Of a DNA stretch of 64,000 nt, positions 32,533-40,702 are shown in pieces (position 1 is the first letter of the stretch; each line of letters starts with the position of its first letter). The position numbers and the translations under genes are program-made. The notes under the pieces are model-generated. The model ran no database searches. It worked only from the letters and a program-made list of their open reading frames with translations, and had not been told where the DNA came from. Source of the stretch: Hydrogenophaga sp. (GTDB lineage: Bacteria; Pseudomonadota; Gammaproteobacteria; Burkholderiales; Burkholderiaceae_C); assembly GCF_026125825.1 (NCBI RefSeq), contig NZ_JAHCKK010000011.1, positions 1 through 64,000 of the forward strand, given 5' to 3'.

Positions 32533-33864
32533 TTAGCCCTGGACCACGCCTCGGCACTCGCCGAGGCCGATGCTCGCGAAGCCCTCTCGCGCGCAGAAGC
32601 CGCGCAGGATCACTTCGTCGCCGTCCTGCAGGAAGCCCCGCGTTTCGCCGTTGGGCAACGCGACGGGCTTCTTGCCGCCCTCGGTCATCTCCAGGAGGCA
32701 GCCGCAGTCTTGGTGGCTGGCCATCGAGATGGTCCCTGTGCCGAAGAGGTCGCCCGGCCGCAGGTCGCAGCCGCCGACGGTGTGGTGCGCCACCATCTGC
32801 GCGGGTGTCCAGTACAGGGCGGTGGCCGAGCCGCGCGAGAGGCGATGCGGCGCTTCGCCCGCCTCGCGCATGCGCGCGGTCTGAATGAAGACTTCGACCG
32901 CGATGTCGACGCCGCCGGCTCGCGCGTCGCTGTCGCCGTCGAGGTAGGGGAGCGTCCCGGGGTGGCCGGCCTCGCGTGCCATCCGCGGCACCCTGAACGG
33001 CGCCATCGCGTCGCTGGTGACGACCCAGGGCGAGAGGCTCGTCATGAAATTCTTGCCTTGGAACGGGCCCAGCGGCAGCGACTCCCACGCCTGGATGTCG
33101 CGCGCGGACCAGTCGTTGAGGAGCCCGAAGCCCGCCACGTGCTCGGCGGCCGACTCGATGCCGATCGGGTGAGCCAAGTCGTTGCCAGGGCCGATCCAGA
33201 TGGCGAGCTCCATCTCGTAGTCCAGCTTCTCCGTGGCCGACAACACGGGCTGGCCGTCTTGGCAGATCTGGCTTGACGGGCGCCTCACCGGCGTGCCCGA
33301 AGGCCGCAGCGTCGATGCGCGCCCGTGGTAGGCCACCGGCAGGTGTCTGTAGTTGGGCTGCAGGGGCAGCTCCGGCCGAAAGATCTCACCGCAGTTGCTC
33401 GCATGGTGGATGCCGGCATAGAAATCCGTGTAGTCGCCCACCGCCGCCGGTAGCGCCATCTTCACGGAGGAGCGCGGCAGCGTCAGCGAGCCCGCGAGCC
33501 GTGCACCGATCACGCCTTCGGGCACGTTCTCGCACAGCAGCCTCCACACCGCCTGGCGCAGCTCGCGGCGCAGCGCCGCTGGCAGGGCCATCCAGGCGTT
33601 CAAGGTCTCGGTCTGGATCGCCTCGGCCGTCTCGCCGCGCAACTCACCCAGGGCGCCGAGCTCGTGCGCCGCTTGCAGGTCGAGCAACTCGTCGCCGATG
33701 GCGACGGCGAGCCTCGCGCGGGAGCCCGCGCGGAAGACGCCCATGGGAAGATTCTGAAGGGGAAATTCCGGGTGGCCATTGGCCGACGCCACCCAGCTGC
33801 GCCTTGTTGCGTCGTGCGTCTCGTCGATGCCGTCCAGGCCCGCCACGTGCTGCTTCTTCATCAT
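32533..33864 (-). CDS. fahA: Fumarylacetoacetase
   Basis: The product (443 residues from the first of two adjacent ATGs) has the fumarylacetoacetase layout. The N-terminal SH3-like domain begins near FPLQNLPMGVF, and the catalytic domain has DYTDFYAGIHHASNCGEIF, YHGRAST and GFGLLNDWSARDIQAWE. It hydrolyses fumarylacetoacetate to fumarate and acetoacetate, the end of the homogentisate pathway. No homogentisate dioxygenase is nearby. The neighbouring 3-hydroxybutyrate dehydrogenase-like gene could handle the acetoacetate side, which supports one small operon. The exact substrate could be another acylpyruvate. Confidence 0.9.
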   Translation of the reverse strand: MMKKQHVAGLDGIDETHDATRRSWVASANGHPEFPLQNLPMGVFRAGSRARLAVAIGDELLDLQAAHELGALGELRGETAEAIQTETLNAWMALPAALRRELRQAVWRLLCENVPEGVIGARLAGSLTLPRSSVKMALPAAVGDYTDFYAGIHHASNCGEIFRPELPLQPNYRHLPVAYHGRASTLRPSGTPVRRPSSQICQDGQPVLSATEKLDYEMELAIWIGPGNDLAHPIGIESAAEHVAGFGLLNDWSARDIQAWESLPLGPFQGKNFMTSLSPWVVTSDAMAPFRVPRMAREAGHPGTLPYLDGDSDARAGGVDIAVEVFIQTARMREAGEAPHRLSRGSATALYWTPAQMVAHHTVGGCDLRPGDLFGTGTISMASHQDCGCLLEMTEGGKKPVALPNGETRGFLQDGDEVILRGFCAREGFASIGLGECRGVVQG

Positions 33865-33875
33865 TCTTCGACGCC

Positions 33876-34670
33876 TCACAAGGCCGTCGTTCCTCCGTCC
33901 ATCGTCCAGGCCGCGCCGCGCACTTCCTGAGCCTCTTCGCCGCAGAGGAAGGCCACCATACCCGCCAGGTGCGAGGTCTCCACGAAGCGCCCCGACGGTT
34001 GCCGCAGGCTGATGAGCTTGTGGGTGGCCGAGGGCAGATCCAGCCCCTCGCGTTCGGCCAGCGCCTCGAGCTGCTTTTGCACCAAGGGCGTGTGCGCCCA
34101 GCCGGGACAGATGGCGTTGCATGTGATGTTGGTGGTGGCCGTCTCCAACGCCACCGACTTGGTCAGGCCGATGAGCCCATGCTTGGTGGCGTTGTAGGCC
34201 GACTTGCCAGCGCGGCCCCGCAGCCCGCTGATGGAGGCGACATTGACAATGCGGCCCCAGCCGCGCGCTCGCATGTGCGCAAGCGACAAGCGGATCGTGT
34301 GGAAGCTCGCCGACAGGTTCACCGCGAGCATGTCGTTCCACACATTCACCGGGAAGTCCTCGATCTCGCTGGTGTGCTGCAAGCCCGCGCAGTTCACGAG
34401 GATGTCGACACCGCCGAACGGCTCGGCGCGCGCGATCAGGGATTCGATCTGCGCGGGATCGCGGAGGTCCGCCTGCAGGTAGCGCGCCTCGGTGCCCATG
34501 GGCGACTCGATGTCGCGGGCTGCCTCAGCGCCCTCGCTTTCGGGAAAGATCCCGCTGATGAGGACCTGCGCGCCTTCGGCGGAGAGCCGCTTGGCGATTG
34601 CCAAGCCGATGCCGCTCGCGCCGCCAGTCACCAATGCGGTCTTGCCCGCCAAGCTCCATTTTTCTGCCAC
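33876..34670 (-). CDS. Short-chain dehydrogenase, 3-hydroxybutyrate dehydrogenase type
   Basis: This 264-residue SDR has the NAD motif TGGASGIG (15-22), NCAG (93-96) and the catalytic set S146, Y159, K163 (YNATK). The sequence pattern, including KSAYNATKHGLIGLTKSVALE and CPGWAHTPLV, is that of D-3-hydroxybutyrate dehydrogenases, which interconvert acetoacetate and 3-hydroxybutyrate. It starts the minus-strand unit with fahA 11 bases downstream, and acetoacetate is a fumarylacetoacetase product. The gene is divergent from a LysR regulator. Confidence 0.82.
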   Translation of the reverse strand: MAEKWSLAGKTALVTGGASGIGLAIAKRLSAEGAQVLISGIFPESEGAEAARDIESPMGTEARYLQADLRDPAQIESLIARAEPFGGVDILVNCAGLQHTSEIEDFPVNVWNDMLAVNLSASFHTIRLSLAHMRARGWGRIVNVASISGLRGRAGKSAYNATKHGLIGLTKSVALETATTNITCNAICPGWAHTPLVQKQLEALAEREGLDLPSATHKLISLRQPSGRFVETSHLAGMVAFLCGEEAQEVRGAAWTMDGGTTAL

Positions 34671-34747
34671 TTGATTGCCGCCTTCGTTCTTGATGCGCGG
34701 ATGTTAGGAGCGCGAATCCATACGGTCCAATATAGAATTCACGCCCA

Positions 34748-34760
34748 ATTCATACTGAAT
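34748..34760. promoter_or_regulatory. Palindrome in the LysR / dehydrogenase intergenic region
   Basis: ATTCATACTGAAT is a perfect five-base inverted repeat (ATTCA-TAC-TGAAT) 19 bases upstream of the LysR start. It fits the LysR-type T-N11-A half-palindrome pattern. The 109-base divergent region is otherwise AT-richer than its surroundings and must hold both promoters. Binding by the adjacent LysR protein is inferred. Confidence 0.45.
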
Positions 34761-34779
34761 CCGTCTCAATCGGTGCGCC

Positions 34780-35670
34780 ATGGAACTCAAACACTTGCGC
34801 AGCTTCATGACCGTGGCGCAGGAGCGCAGCTTCACGCGGGCGGCCGAGCGCCTGCACATGGCGCAGCCGCCGCTGAGCCAGCGGATCAAGCAGCTCGAAG
34901 AGGAGATCGGCGCACAGCTCTTCGAGCGCAACACGCGCAGCGTCGCGCTGACCGAAGCGGGCAAGGTCTTCCACGCAGAGGCGGGCAAGGCGCTGGACCA
35001 GCTGGCCCACGCGGTCGAGGCCTGCCGGCGCGCGAGCCGAGGCGAGATCGGGCTTCTGCGCCTGGGCTACAGCGGGCGCGCGAGCCACATGCTGCTGCCA
35101 CGGCTGCTGCTCTCCTTTCGGTCGGCTTTCCCTGAGGTGGAGCTCGACCTCGACGGTCCGCATCCGAGCGGGGCGCTGCGTGAGAAGCTGCTCGAAGGAC
35201 AGCTCGACGTGGCGCTGTGCTTTTTGCCGATCTCCGATCCCGAGATCGAAAGCTGCGACTACGCCGACATCGACTTTGTGATGGTGATGCCGTCGGATCA
35301 CCGCTTGGCCAGTGGCGCTGCGCTCAACCTCGCGGCGTTCGCCGAAGAGCCATTCGTTGCGTATCCCGGCGGCCAGGGCTTTCTTCTGCGCGACACCATG
35401 GATGCCCAATGCAGACGCGCGGGCTTTGAGCCGCGCGTCGTGCGCGAGAGCCCCAACTCACAGGTGCTGATGTGCCTGGTGGCGGCGGGCGTGGGCGTGT
35501 CGATCGTGCCGCGCGAACTGCAGTATCAGGAAGAGATCGTGGGTCTTACCTTCAAGCCTTTAGGCGAGGGTGCGCTTCGCCTGACGCACGGGATGGCGTG
35601 GAAGAAAGGCAACGCCAACCCCGCACTGAAGAGCCTCTTGTCGTTGGACATTGCAGCGCGCGTGCCTTGA
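34780..35670 (+). CDS. LysR-family transcriptional regulator
   Basis: The 296-residue protein starts with the standard LysR helix-turn-helix (MELKHLRSFMTVAQERSFTRAAERLHMAQPPLSQRIKQLEEE compressed over residues 1-42) and continues with a periplasmic-binding-like effector domain (LRLGYSGRASH onward). It is divergent from the hydroxybutyrate dehydrogenase / fahA / Bug unit and most likely controls it in response to an aromatic acid or intermediate. The DNA-binding half resembles CatR/BenM-type regulators. The stop at 35670 is followed by a 120-base gap in which I see no gene. Confidence 0.92.
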   Translation: MELKHLRSFMTVAQERSFTRAAERLHMAQPPLSQRIKQLEEEIGAQLFERNTRSVALTEAGKVFHAEAGKALDQLAHAVEACRRASRGEIGLLRLGYSGRASHMLLPRLLLSFRSAFPEVELDLDGPHPSGALREKLLEGQLDVALCFLPISDPEIESCDYADIDFVMVMPSDHRLASGAALNLAAFAEEPFVAYPGGQGFLLRDTMDAQCRRAGFEPRVVRESPNSQVLMCLVAAGVGVSIVPRELQYQEEIVGLTFKPLGEGALRLTHGMAWKKGNANPALKSLLSLDIAARVP

Positions 35671-35790
35671 AATGTCGAAGCGTGTTGTCGTCTACGGAAA
35701 ACTGATCCAGTAAGAGCAGCAATTCCCATTGAAGGCTGCAGCCCGAGAACCCGGTCGAGGCAACAAGCTCGCCCGCGCGAGCCTTCGCCT

Positions 35791-36222
35791 TCAGTTGTGG
35801 GGCTCTGCGCCGTCTATGCTCGCAGCAAATGCCATTGCATCAGCCAGGGCCGAGAGCTGCGACGCATGTTGCGCGGCCAACCGCACAAGTTTGCGCCGAC
35901 CGGCAGGTAGCAGGTGCACTTCCACCTGCCGGCGATCGTGTTGACTGGGTCGGCGCTCCACCAAGCCGGCATCTTCACAGCGCGTCACCAGCGCCACGAC
36001 ACCGTGCACCTGCGTCTGCAACAGCTCGGCGATCTCCGAAATGCTGGCCCATTGTCGTCCCGGTATGCCTTGGGTATGCAGCAGCAATTGGTACTGGAGC
36101 GCGGTAATGTCTTCCTCGCGCGCCGCGTCTTCGCTGAAGCGTAGGAAACAACGCAGCTTGTACCGGAACGTGGACAGCGCTTCGTAGCGCTGCTTTTCGA
36201 TCGACTTTTTATCTTGGGACAT
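35791..36222 (-). CDS. MarR-family transcriptional regulator
   Basis: The 143-residue protein has the MarR winged helix: ITALQYQLLLHTQG, ISEIAELLQTQVHGVVALVTRCEDAGLVERRPSQHDRRQVEVHLL (about residues 39-105), and a C-terminal dimer helix. MarR proteins of this size repress catabolic or transport genes and are released by aromatic acids. It is divergent from tctBA, its probable target. Two 14-base direct repeats lie in the shared region. The P. putida nicotinate regulator NicR is also a MarR protein, but this gene is 25 kb from the nic genes. Confidence 0.9.
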   Translation of the reverse strand: MSQDKKSIEKQRYEALSTFRYKLRCFLRFSEDAAREEDITALQYQLLLHTQGIPGRQWASISEIAELLQTQVHGVVALVTRCEDAGLVERRPSQHDRRQVEVHLLPAGRRKLVRLAAQHASQLSALADAMAFAASIDGAEPHN

Positions 36223-36303
36223 GGAGCCTGCCTCGTCAAAAGGGCCCGGGCACTATAGCAGCGCGCATTCCCCGGGTGCACCAAAAATGGTCTCAGGGAA
36301 ATT

Positions 36304-36339
36304 ACTCATGTCGTGATCTAATTTAACTCATAACATGAT
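36304..36339. promoter_or_regulatory. Direct repeats in the MarR / tctBA intergenic region
   Basis: ACTCATGTCGTGAT (36304-36317) and ACTCATAACATGAT (36326-36339) are direct repeats with a 22-base pitch, about two helical turns, in the AT-richer part of the 235-base divergent region. They are good candidates for the binding site of the adjacent MarR protein. The rest of this region, up to the C-rich tract before tctB, shows no further gene. Confidence 0.5.
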
Positions 36340-36457
36340 GTACCTGACTGGCAACCGACTTGACTCATCGAAGTCGAGGCGATGGTGTCAGTTGACTTTC
36401 GCGAAGGTCCGCTGGCCGGGCTGTTCTGTCTTTTCCCCTCTCCCCACTACCCCCCCC

Positions 36458-36946
36458 ATGCAGATAAAGAGTCGCAAGGATTTCGCGTCCGGTTTGATGT
36501 TCATGATGGTCGGCACCGCGTTCGCCATAGGCGCGACCAACTACACGGTTGGCACCGCAGCCCGCATGGGCCCAGCTTACTTCCCGCTGATGCTTGGGAT
36601 CATGCTGGCGTTGTTGGGTGCTGGTGTAGCGGCCACCTCGCTGGTCAGCGGCCGTCCCGATGGCGCGCCTATCGGCAGGATCGCCTGGAAGCCGCTGCTG
36701 CTCATCGTGGGAGCCAATCTCGCCTTCGGCGTGCTGCTCGGCGGCGTGCAGTCCATCGGTGTTCCTGCGATGGGGCTGATCGCCGCGATCCTTGCGGTGG
36801 TGGTGATCTCAAGCGTCGCGAGCGACCAGTTTCGGCTGCGTAGCGCGCTCGTGCTGGCGGTGGTTCTCGCGATTGGTAGCTACCTCACCTTCGTGCTTGG
36901 CCTGAACCTGCAGTTCCAGGTCTGGCCCCACTTCATCACGGGCTGA
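36458..36946 (+). CDS. tctB: Tripartite tricarboxylate transporter small permease TctB
   Basis: The 162-residue protein begins MQIKSRKDFASGLMFMMVG and has four predicted membrane segments, the TctB pattern. It forms the small membrane subunit of a secondary transporter with TctA and a periplasmic Bug/TctC receptor. The chosen ATG gives the family N-terminus. It is preceded by a pyrimidine-rich run ending in seven or eight C with no Shine-Dalgarno, which is unusual for a well-expressed gene. tctA starts six bases after its stop. The receptor gene is not adjacent. Confidence 0.9.
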   Translation: MQIKSRKDFASGLMFMMVGTAFAIGATNYTVGTAARMGPAYFPLMLGIMLALLGAGVAATSLVSGRPDGAPIGRIAWKPLLLIVGANLAFGVLLGGVQSIGVPAMGLIAAILAVVVISSVASDQFRLRSALVLAVVLAIGSYLTFVLGLNLQFQVWPHFITG

Positions 36947-36952
36947 CATCGC

Positions 36953-38467
36953 ATGGAACTTCTCGACAACCTTAGTCTGGGCTTTGGTGCCGCGTTCACG
37001 CTACAAAACCTGTTGTACGCATTCATCGGCTGCTTGCTGGGCACGCTGATCGGTGTGCTGCCCGGCGTTGGTCCGGTGGCGACCATTGCCATGTTGCTGC
37101 CAGCGACCTACGGGCTACCGCCAGTTGCCGCGCTGATCATGCTGGCGGGCATTTACTACGGCTCGCAATATGGCGGATCGACCACCGCGATTCTGGTGAA
37201 CCTGCCAGGTGAATCATCGTCGGTGGTCACCGTCATCGACGGCCACCAGATGGCCAAGAACGGCCGTGCGGGCGCGGCGCTGGCGGCCGCTGGACTGGGC
37301 TCCTTCTTTGCCGGCAGCGTGGCCACACTCGTGCTCGCGGCCTTCGCGCCACCACTGACCGAAATTGCCTTGAGCTTCGGCCCCGCCGAGTACTTCTCGC
37401 TGATGATCGTCGGCCTGATCGGGGCGGTGGTGCTGGCCTCGGGTTCCCTGGTCAAAGCGGTGTGCATGATTCTCTTCGGCTTGCTGCTGGGCTTGGTCGG
37501 CACAGACGTGAACTCCGGTGTCGCGCGGTTCTCTTTCGACATTCCCGAACTCACCGACGGCATCAGCTTCATCGCCATCGCCATGGGTGTTTTCGGTTAC
37601 GGCGAGATCATCGCCAACCTTGCCAAGCCCGACGAAGAGCGCGAGGTCTTCACAGCCAAGGTCAAGGGCTTGTGGCCGACCGCCGAGGACTTCCGCCATA
37701 TGACGCCTGCGGTGTTGCGAGGCACGGTGCTGGGCTCTTCGCTGGGCATTCTCCCTGGCGGCGGTTCGTTGCTGTCCGCATTTGCGTCCTACACCATCGA
37801 GAAAAAGCTCAAGCTGCGCGCAGGCGAGATTCCGTTTGGCAAGGGCAACATCCGCGGTGTGGCCGGGCCGGAATCGGCCAACAACGCGGGCGCGCAAACG
37901 TCTTTCATTCCATTGCTCACGTTGGGCATTCCGGGCAACGCGGTAATGGCCTTGATGGTCGGTGCGATGACGATCCACAACATACAGCCCGGGCCACAGG
38001 TCATGACCAGCAACCCGGAGCTCTTTTGGGGACTGATCGCCTCCATGTGGATCGGCAACCTGATGTTGATTGTGTTGAACCTCCCGCTGATCGGGCTGTG
38101 GATCAAGCTGCTGACGGTGCCCTATCGCTGGATGTTTCCGGCCATCGTGCTGTTCTGCGCAATCGGCGTCTACTCGACGAACAACAACACCTTCGACGTT
38201 TGGATGCTGGGTTGGTTCGGCATCGTGGGCTACATCTTCCACAAGCTCGAATGTGAGCCGGCGCCGCTGCTGCTGGGGCTGATCCTGGGTCCCATGATGG
38301 AGGAGTATCTGCGCCGTGCACTGCTGATCTCGCGCGGCGACTGGAGCGTTTTCGTCGACCGGCCGATCTCTGCCTCGCTGTTGGCCGTGGCCGTCGTTCT
38401 GATGACCATTGTCCTGCTGCCGGGCATCAGGAAAAAGCGTGAAGAAGCCTTTGTCGAGGAAGGGTGA
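36953..38467 (+). CDS. tctA: Tripartite tricarboxylate transporter large permease TctA
   Basis: The 504-residue membrane protein is TctA, with the family glycine-rich loops LIGVLPGVGPVATIAMLLP and YYGSQYGGSTTAILVNLPGE near the N-terminus and a dozen membrane segments. It moves tricarboxylates or other organic acids with a cation gradient. It pairs with tctB just upstream and would need a Bug receptor in trans; three are encoded in this window (1923, 12932 and 31513). Regulation is probably by the divergent MarR protein. Confidence 0.93.
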   Translation: MELLDNLSLGFGAAFTLQNLLYAFIGCLLGTLIGVLPGVGPVATIAMLLPATYGLPPVAALIMLAGIYYGSQYGGSTTAILVNLPGESSSVVTVIDGHQMAKNGRAGAALAAAGLGSFFAGSVATLVLAAFAPPLTEIALSFGPAEYFSLMIVGLIGAVVLASGSLVKAVCMILFGLLLGLVGTDVNSGVARFSFDIPELTDGISFIAIAMGVFGYGEIIANLAKPDEEREVFTAKVKGLWPTAEDFRHMTPAVLRGTVLGSSLGILPGGGSLLSAFASYTIEKKLKLRAGEIPFGKGNIRGVAGPESANNAGAQTSFIPLLTLGIPGNAVMALMVGAMTIHNIQPGPQVMTSNPELFWGLIASMWIGNLMLIVLNLPLIGLWIKLLTVPYRWMFPAIVLFCAIGVYSTNNNTFDVWMLGWFGIVGYIFHKLECEPAPLLLGLILGPMMEEYLRRALLISRGDWSVFVDRPISASLLAVAVVLMTIVLLPGIRKKREEAFVEEG

Positions 38468-38594
38468 GCGCTAGAGATCAGCGCCAGTCGCTACGCGCGG
38501 TGTGGCCTGACCTTGAGGTGCTTCTGCCTCCAGGCTGCGAGTTCGCGGCACTTGTCAGCGTTCTGCTTTTTTCCATTGACGACCTGCTGCCCTG

Positions 38595-38610
38595 GTTTTC
38601 CCGGGAAAAC
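38595..38610. repeat. Perfect 16-base palindrome downstream of tRNA-Ala
   Basis: GTTTTCCCGGGAAAAC is fully self-complementary and lies 37 bases past the tRNA 3' end (tRNA on the minus strand), in the 179-base gap between tctA and the tRNA. It could mark a processing or termination region, a protein-binding site, or an old attachment region. No integrase gene is recognisable nearby and no T-run follows. Confidence 0.4.
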
Positions 38611-38646
38611 GCAAAAGCCCTGTGAAACGAGGCCGTGCCAAGAAAT

Positions 38647-38722
<76 letters not shown>

Positions 38723-38748
38723 ACTGGGCGAAATATTAGCAAAGGCGC

Positions 38749-39651
38749 TCAGTTCATGCCATTGCGCCGGGCGAGTTCGACGAACAGGGCCGAATGGTCC
38801 AGGTCGGCCAGGCCGTGCTCCCCGGCCTGGGCGTAGAGTTGCTCGAACATGCCGGTGATCGGTGCCTCGAAGCCGACCTCGCCGGCCGTGGCCAGCGCGT
38901 TGCGCATGTCCTTCAACTGAACCGCGATCGCCGCGCGCTTGGTGAAGTCGCGCTCCACCATGCGCTGGCCGTGCACCTGCAGGATGCGGCTGTCGGCAAA
39001 GCCACCGCTGATGGCCTGCCTGACCTTGCCCATGTCGGCTCCGCCTTTCTCGCACAACAGCAGGGCTTCGGCCACCGCGCCGATGGTGATGCCCACGATC
39101 ATCTGGTTGGCCAGCTTGGCAAGCTGGCCCGCGCCGTGCGGGCCCACGTGCACGGCCTTGCCCAGCAGCTCGAACACCGGCAGCACGCGCTCGAAATCGG
39201 CGGCCTCGCCCCCGGCCATGATGGCCAGCGTGCCTTGTTCGGCGCCGACGGTGCCCCCCGAGACGGGCGCATCGAGGTGGTGCACGCCCTCGCTGGCGAG
39301 CCGTGCTGCGTGCTCGCGCGCCTGGCGCGGCTGGATGGACGACATGTCCACCACCAGGGCGCCGGGCCGCAAGCCGGCCATGGTGCCCTGCTGGAACAGC
39401 ACGTCCTCCACCACGCCGCCGTGTTCGAGCAGGGTGATGACCACATCGGCCTGGGCCACGGCCTGGGCTGGCGTGTCTGCCACGGTGGCGCCGAAGGGCT
39501 GGAGCCGTTCGGCCTTGCTGCGCGAGCGGTTCCATGCGCTGACCTGGCAGCCGGCCTCGCACAGGCGGCGTGCCATGGGAAAGCCCATCATGCCGATGCC
39601 GAGCACGGCGATGCGGGTGGGCAGGGGCGGGTTGGTGGTGACGTTGTTCAC
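38749..39651 (-). CDS. NAD(P)-dependent 3-hydroxyisobutyrate dehydrogenase family oxidoreductase
   Basis: The 300-residue protein has the beta-hydroxyacid dehydrogenase motifs: GIGMMGFPMARRL (NAD binding, about 18-30), DAPVSGGTVGAEQGTLAIM (substrate binding) and GAGQLAKLANQMIVG with the catalytic lysine. It may reduce tartronate semialdehyde or oxidise 3-hydroxyisobutyrate; sequence alone does not separate them. The GTG at 39651 gives the usual family N-terminus; an ATG at 39765 adds 38 unrelated residues that run into the promoter of the divergent hydrolase. Confidence 0.85.
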   Translation of the reverse strand: MNNVTTNPPLPTRIAVLGIGMMGFPMARRLCEAGCQVSAWNRSRSKAERLQPFGATVADTPAQAVAQADVVITLLEHGGVVEDVLFQQGTMAGLRPGALVVDMSSIQPRQAREHAARLASEGVHHLDAPVSGGTVGAEQGTLAIMAGGEAADFERVLPVFELLGKAVHVGPHGAGQLAKLANQMIVGITIGAVAEALLLCEKGGADMGKVRQAISGGFADSRILQVHGQRMVERDFTKRAAIAVQLKDMRNALATAGEVGFEAPITGMFEQLYAQAGEHGLADLDHSALFVELARRNGMN

Positions 39652-39754
39652 GGGTGGGCCTGAGGGATGCGGATGAATGGGTGCCGGCAGGATACGTGCC
39701 CGGCATGGCAATGGGTCACATTCCTGGCAAAAACCCCATGACACAATGCGCGCG

Positions 39755-40639
39755 ATGAAGACCACTGCCCCCTACGACGCCGACTGGCTGGAGCGCGAAT
39801 ACAACAACCGGGCCCGGGTGCCGGAGCATCTGGTGCATTTCGAGCGCTGGGCGCGCGATTCGGCAGCGGCCCGCAACGAGGGGCGAGGCCTGATCGACGT
39901 GAGCTACGGCCATGGAGCCGGCGAGACGCTGGACATCTTTCCGGCACCGCGCAAGGCCGGTCAGCCCCCGGCGCCGGTGTTGGTGTTCATCCATGGCGGC
40001 TGGTGGCGCAGTCTGGACAAGTCCGACCACTCGTTCATCGCGCCGCCGTTCGTGGAGCGCGGCGCGTGTGTGGTGGTGCCGAACTACGCGCTGTGTCCGG
40101 CGGTGACGATTCCCGAGATCACGCTGCAGATGGTGCGCGCCCTGGCGTGGGTGTACCGCCACATCGGGGCGCATGGCGGGGATCCGCACCGCATCACGGT
40201 GGTGGGGCATTCGGCGGGCGGCCACCTGGCGGCGATGATGCTGGCGTGCGACTGGTCGCTGGTGGGGGATGACCTGCCGCTGGCCCTGGTGAAGAACGCG
40301 TTGGGCATGTCGGGTCTGTACGACCTGGAGCCGGTGATGCACACGCCGTCCGTGCAGGCCTCGTTGAGGCTGTCGGCGCAGCAGGTGGCCATGGCCAGCC
40401 CGGCGCGTTTGCCGGCGCCTTTGGTCCGTGAAGGGCGGGGCCAGTTGACGGCCATGGTGGGGGCGCTGGAGAGCAGCGAATTCCTGCGCCACAACCGCTT
40501 GATCCAGTCCGTGTGGGGTGAGCGGGTGGTGCCTGTTTGTGAGGAGCTTCCCGGTCTGAACCATTTCAGCATCGTGGATGCACTGGCCGACCCTCGGCAA
40601 CGGTTGCATCAGGCGGTGCGGTCGCTTCTTTCGGTGTGA
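39755..40639 (+). CDS. Alpha/beta hydrolase, kynurenine formamidase-like esterase
   Basis: The 294-residue protein belongs to the HGGW group of alpha/beta hydrolases: oxyanion motif FIHGGWWRS, nucleophile elbow VGHSAGGHLA and a late ELPGLNHFSIVD for the catalytic histidine. Eukaryotic-type arylformamidases and bacterial relatives share this pattern. It may hydrolyse N-formylkynurenine or a small ester. The ATG at 39755 gives the expected start (MKTTAPYDADWLEREYNNR). It is divergent from the oxidoreductase gene, and no tryptophan-degradation genes are adjacent. Confidence 0.8.
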   Translation: MKTTAPYDADWLEREYNNRARVPEHLVHFERWARDSAAARNEGRGLIDVSYGHGAGETLDIFPAPRKAGQPPAPVLVFIHGGWWRSLDKSDHSFIAPPFVERGACVVVPNYALCPAVTIPEITLQMVRALAWVYRHIGAHGGDPHRITVVGHSAGGHLAAMMLACDWSLVGDDLPLALVKNALGMSGLYDLEPVMHTPSVQASLRLSAQQVAMASPARLPAPLVREGRGQLTAMVGALESSEFLRHNRLIQSVWGERVVPVCEELPGLNHFSIVDALADPRQRLHQAVRSLLSV

Positions 40640-40702
40640 TTCTCCTGCGGCTACGGCACTCCTGGGCCCGCGAGGTCGCAGCGAGCAACGCACCGAAAGA
40701 GA

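Noticed and set aside
35671-35790. A small gene between the LysR and MarR genes
   Set aside because: Frames here are short, have no convincing start with a ribosome site, and show no recognisable peptide.
38468-38646. An integrase fragment or attachment site next to tRNA-Ala
   Set aside because: A short minus-strand frame ends with an Arg/Lys-rich peptide, but it shows no integrase catalytic residues, and no duplicated tRNA end was found.
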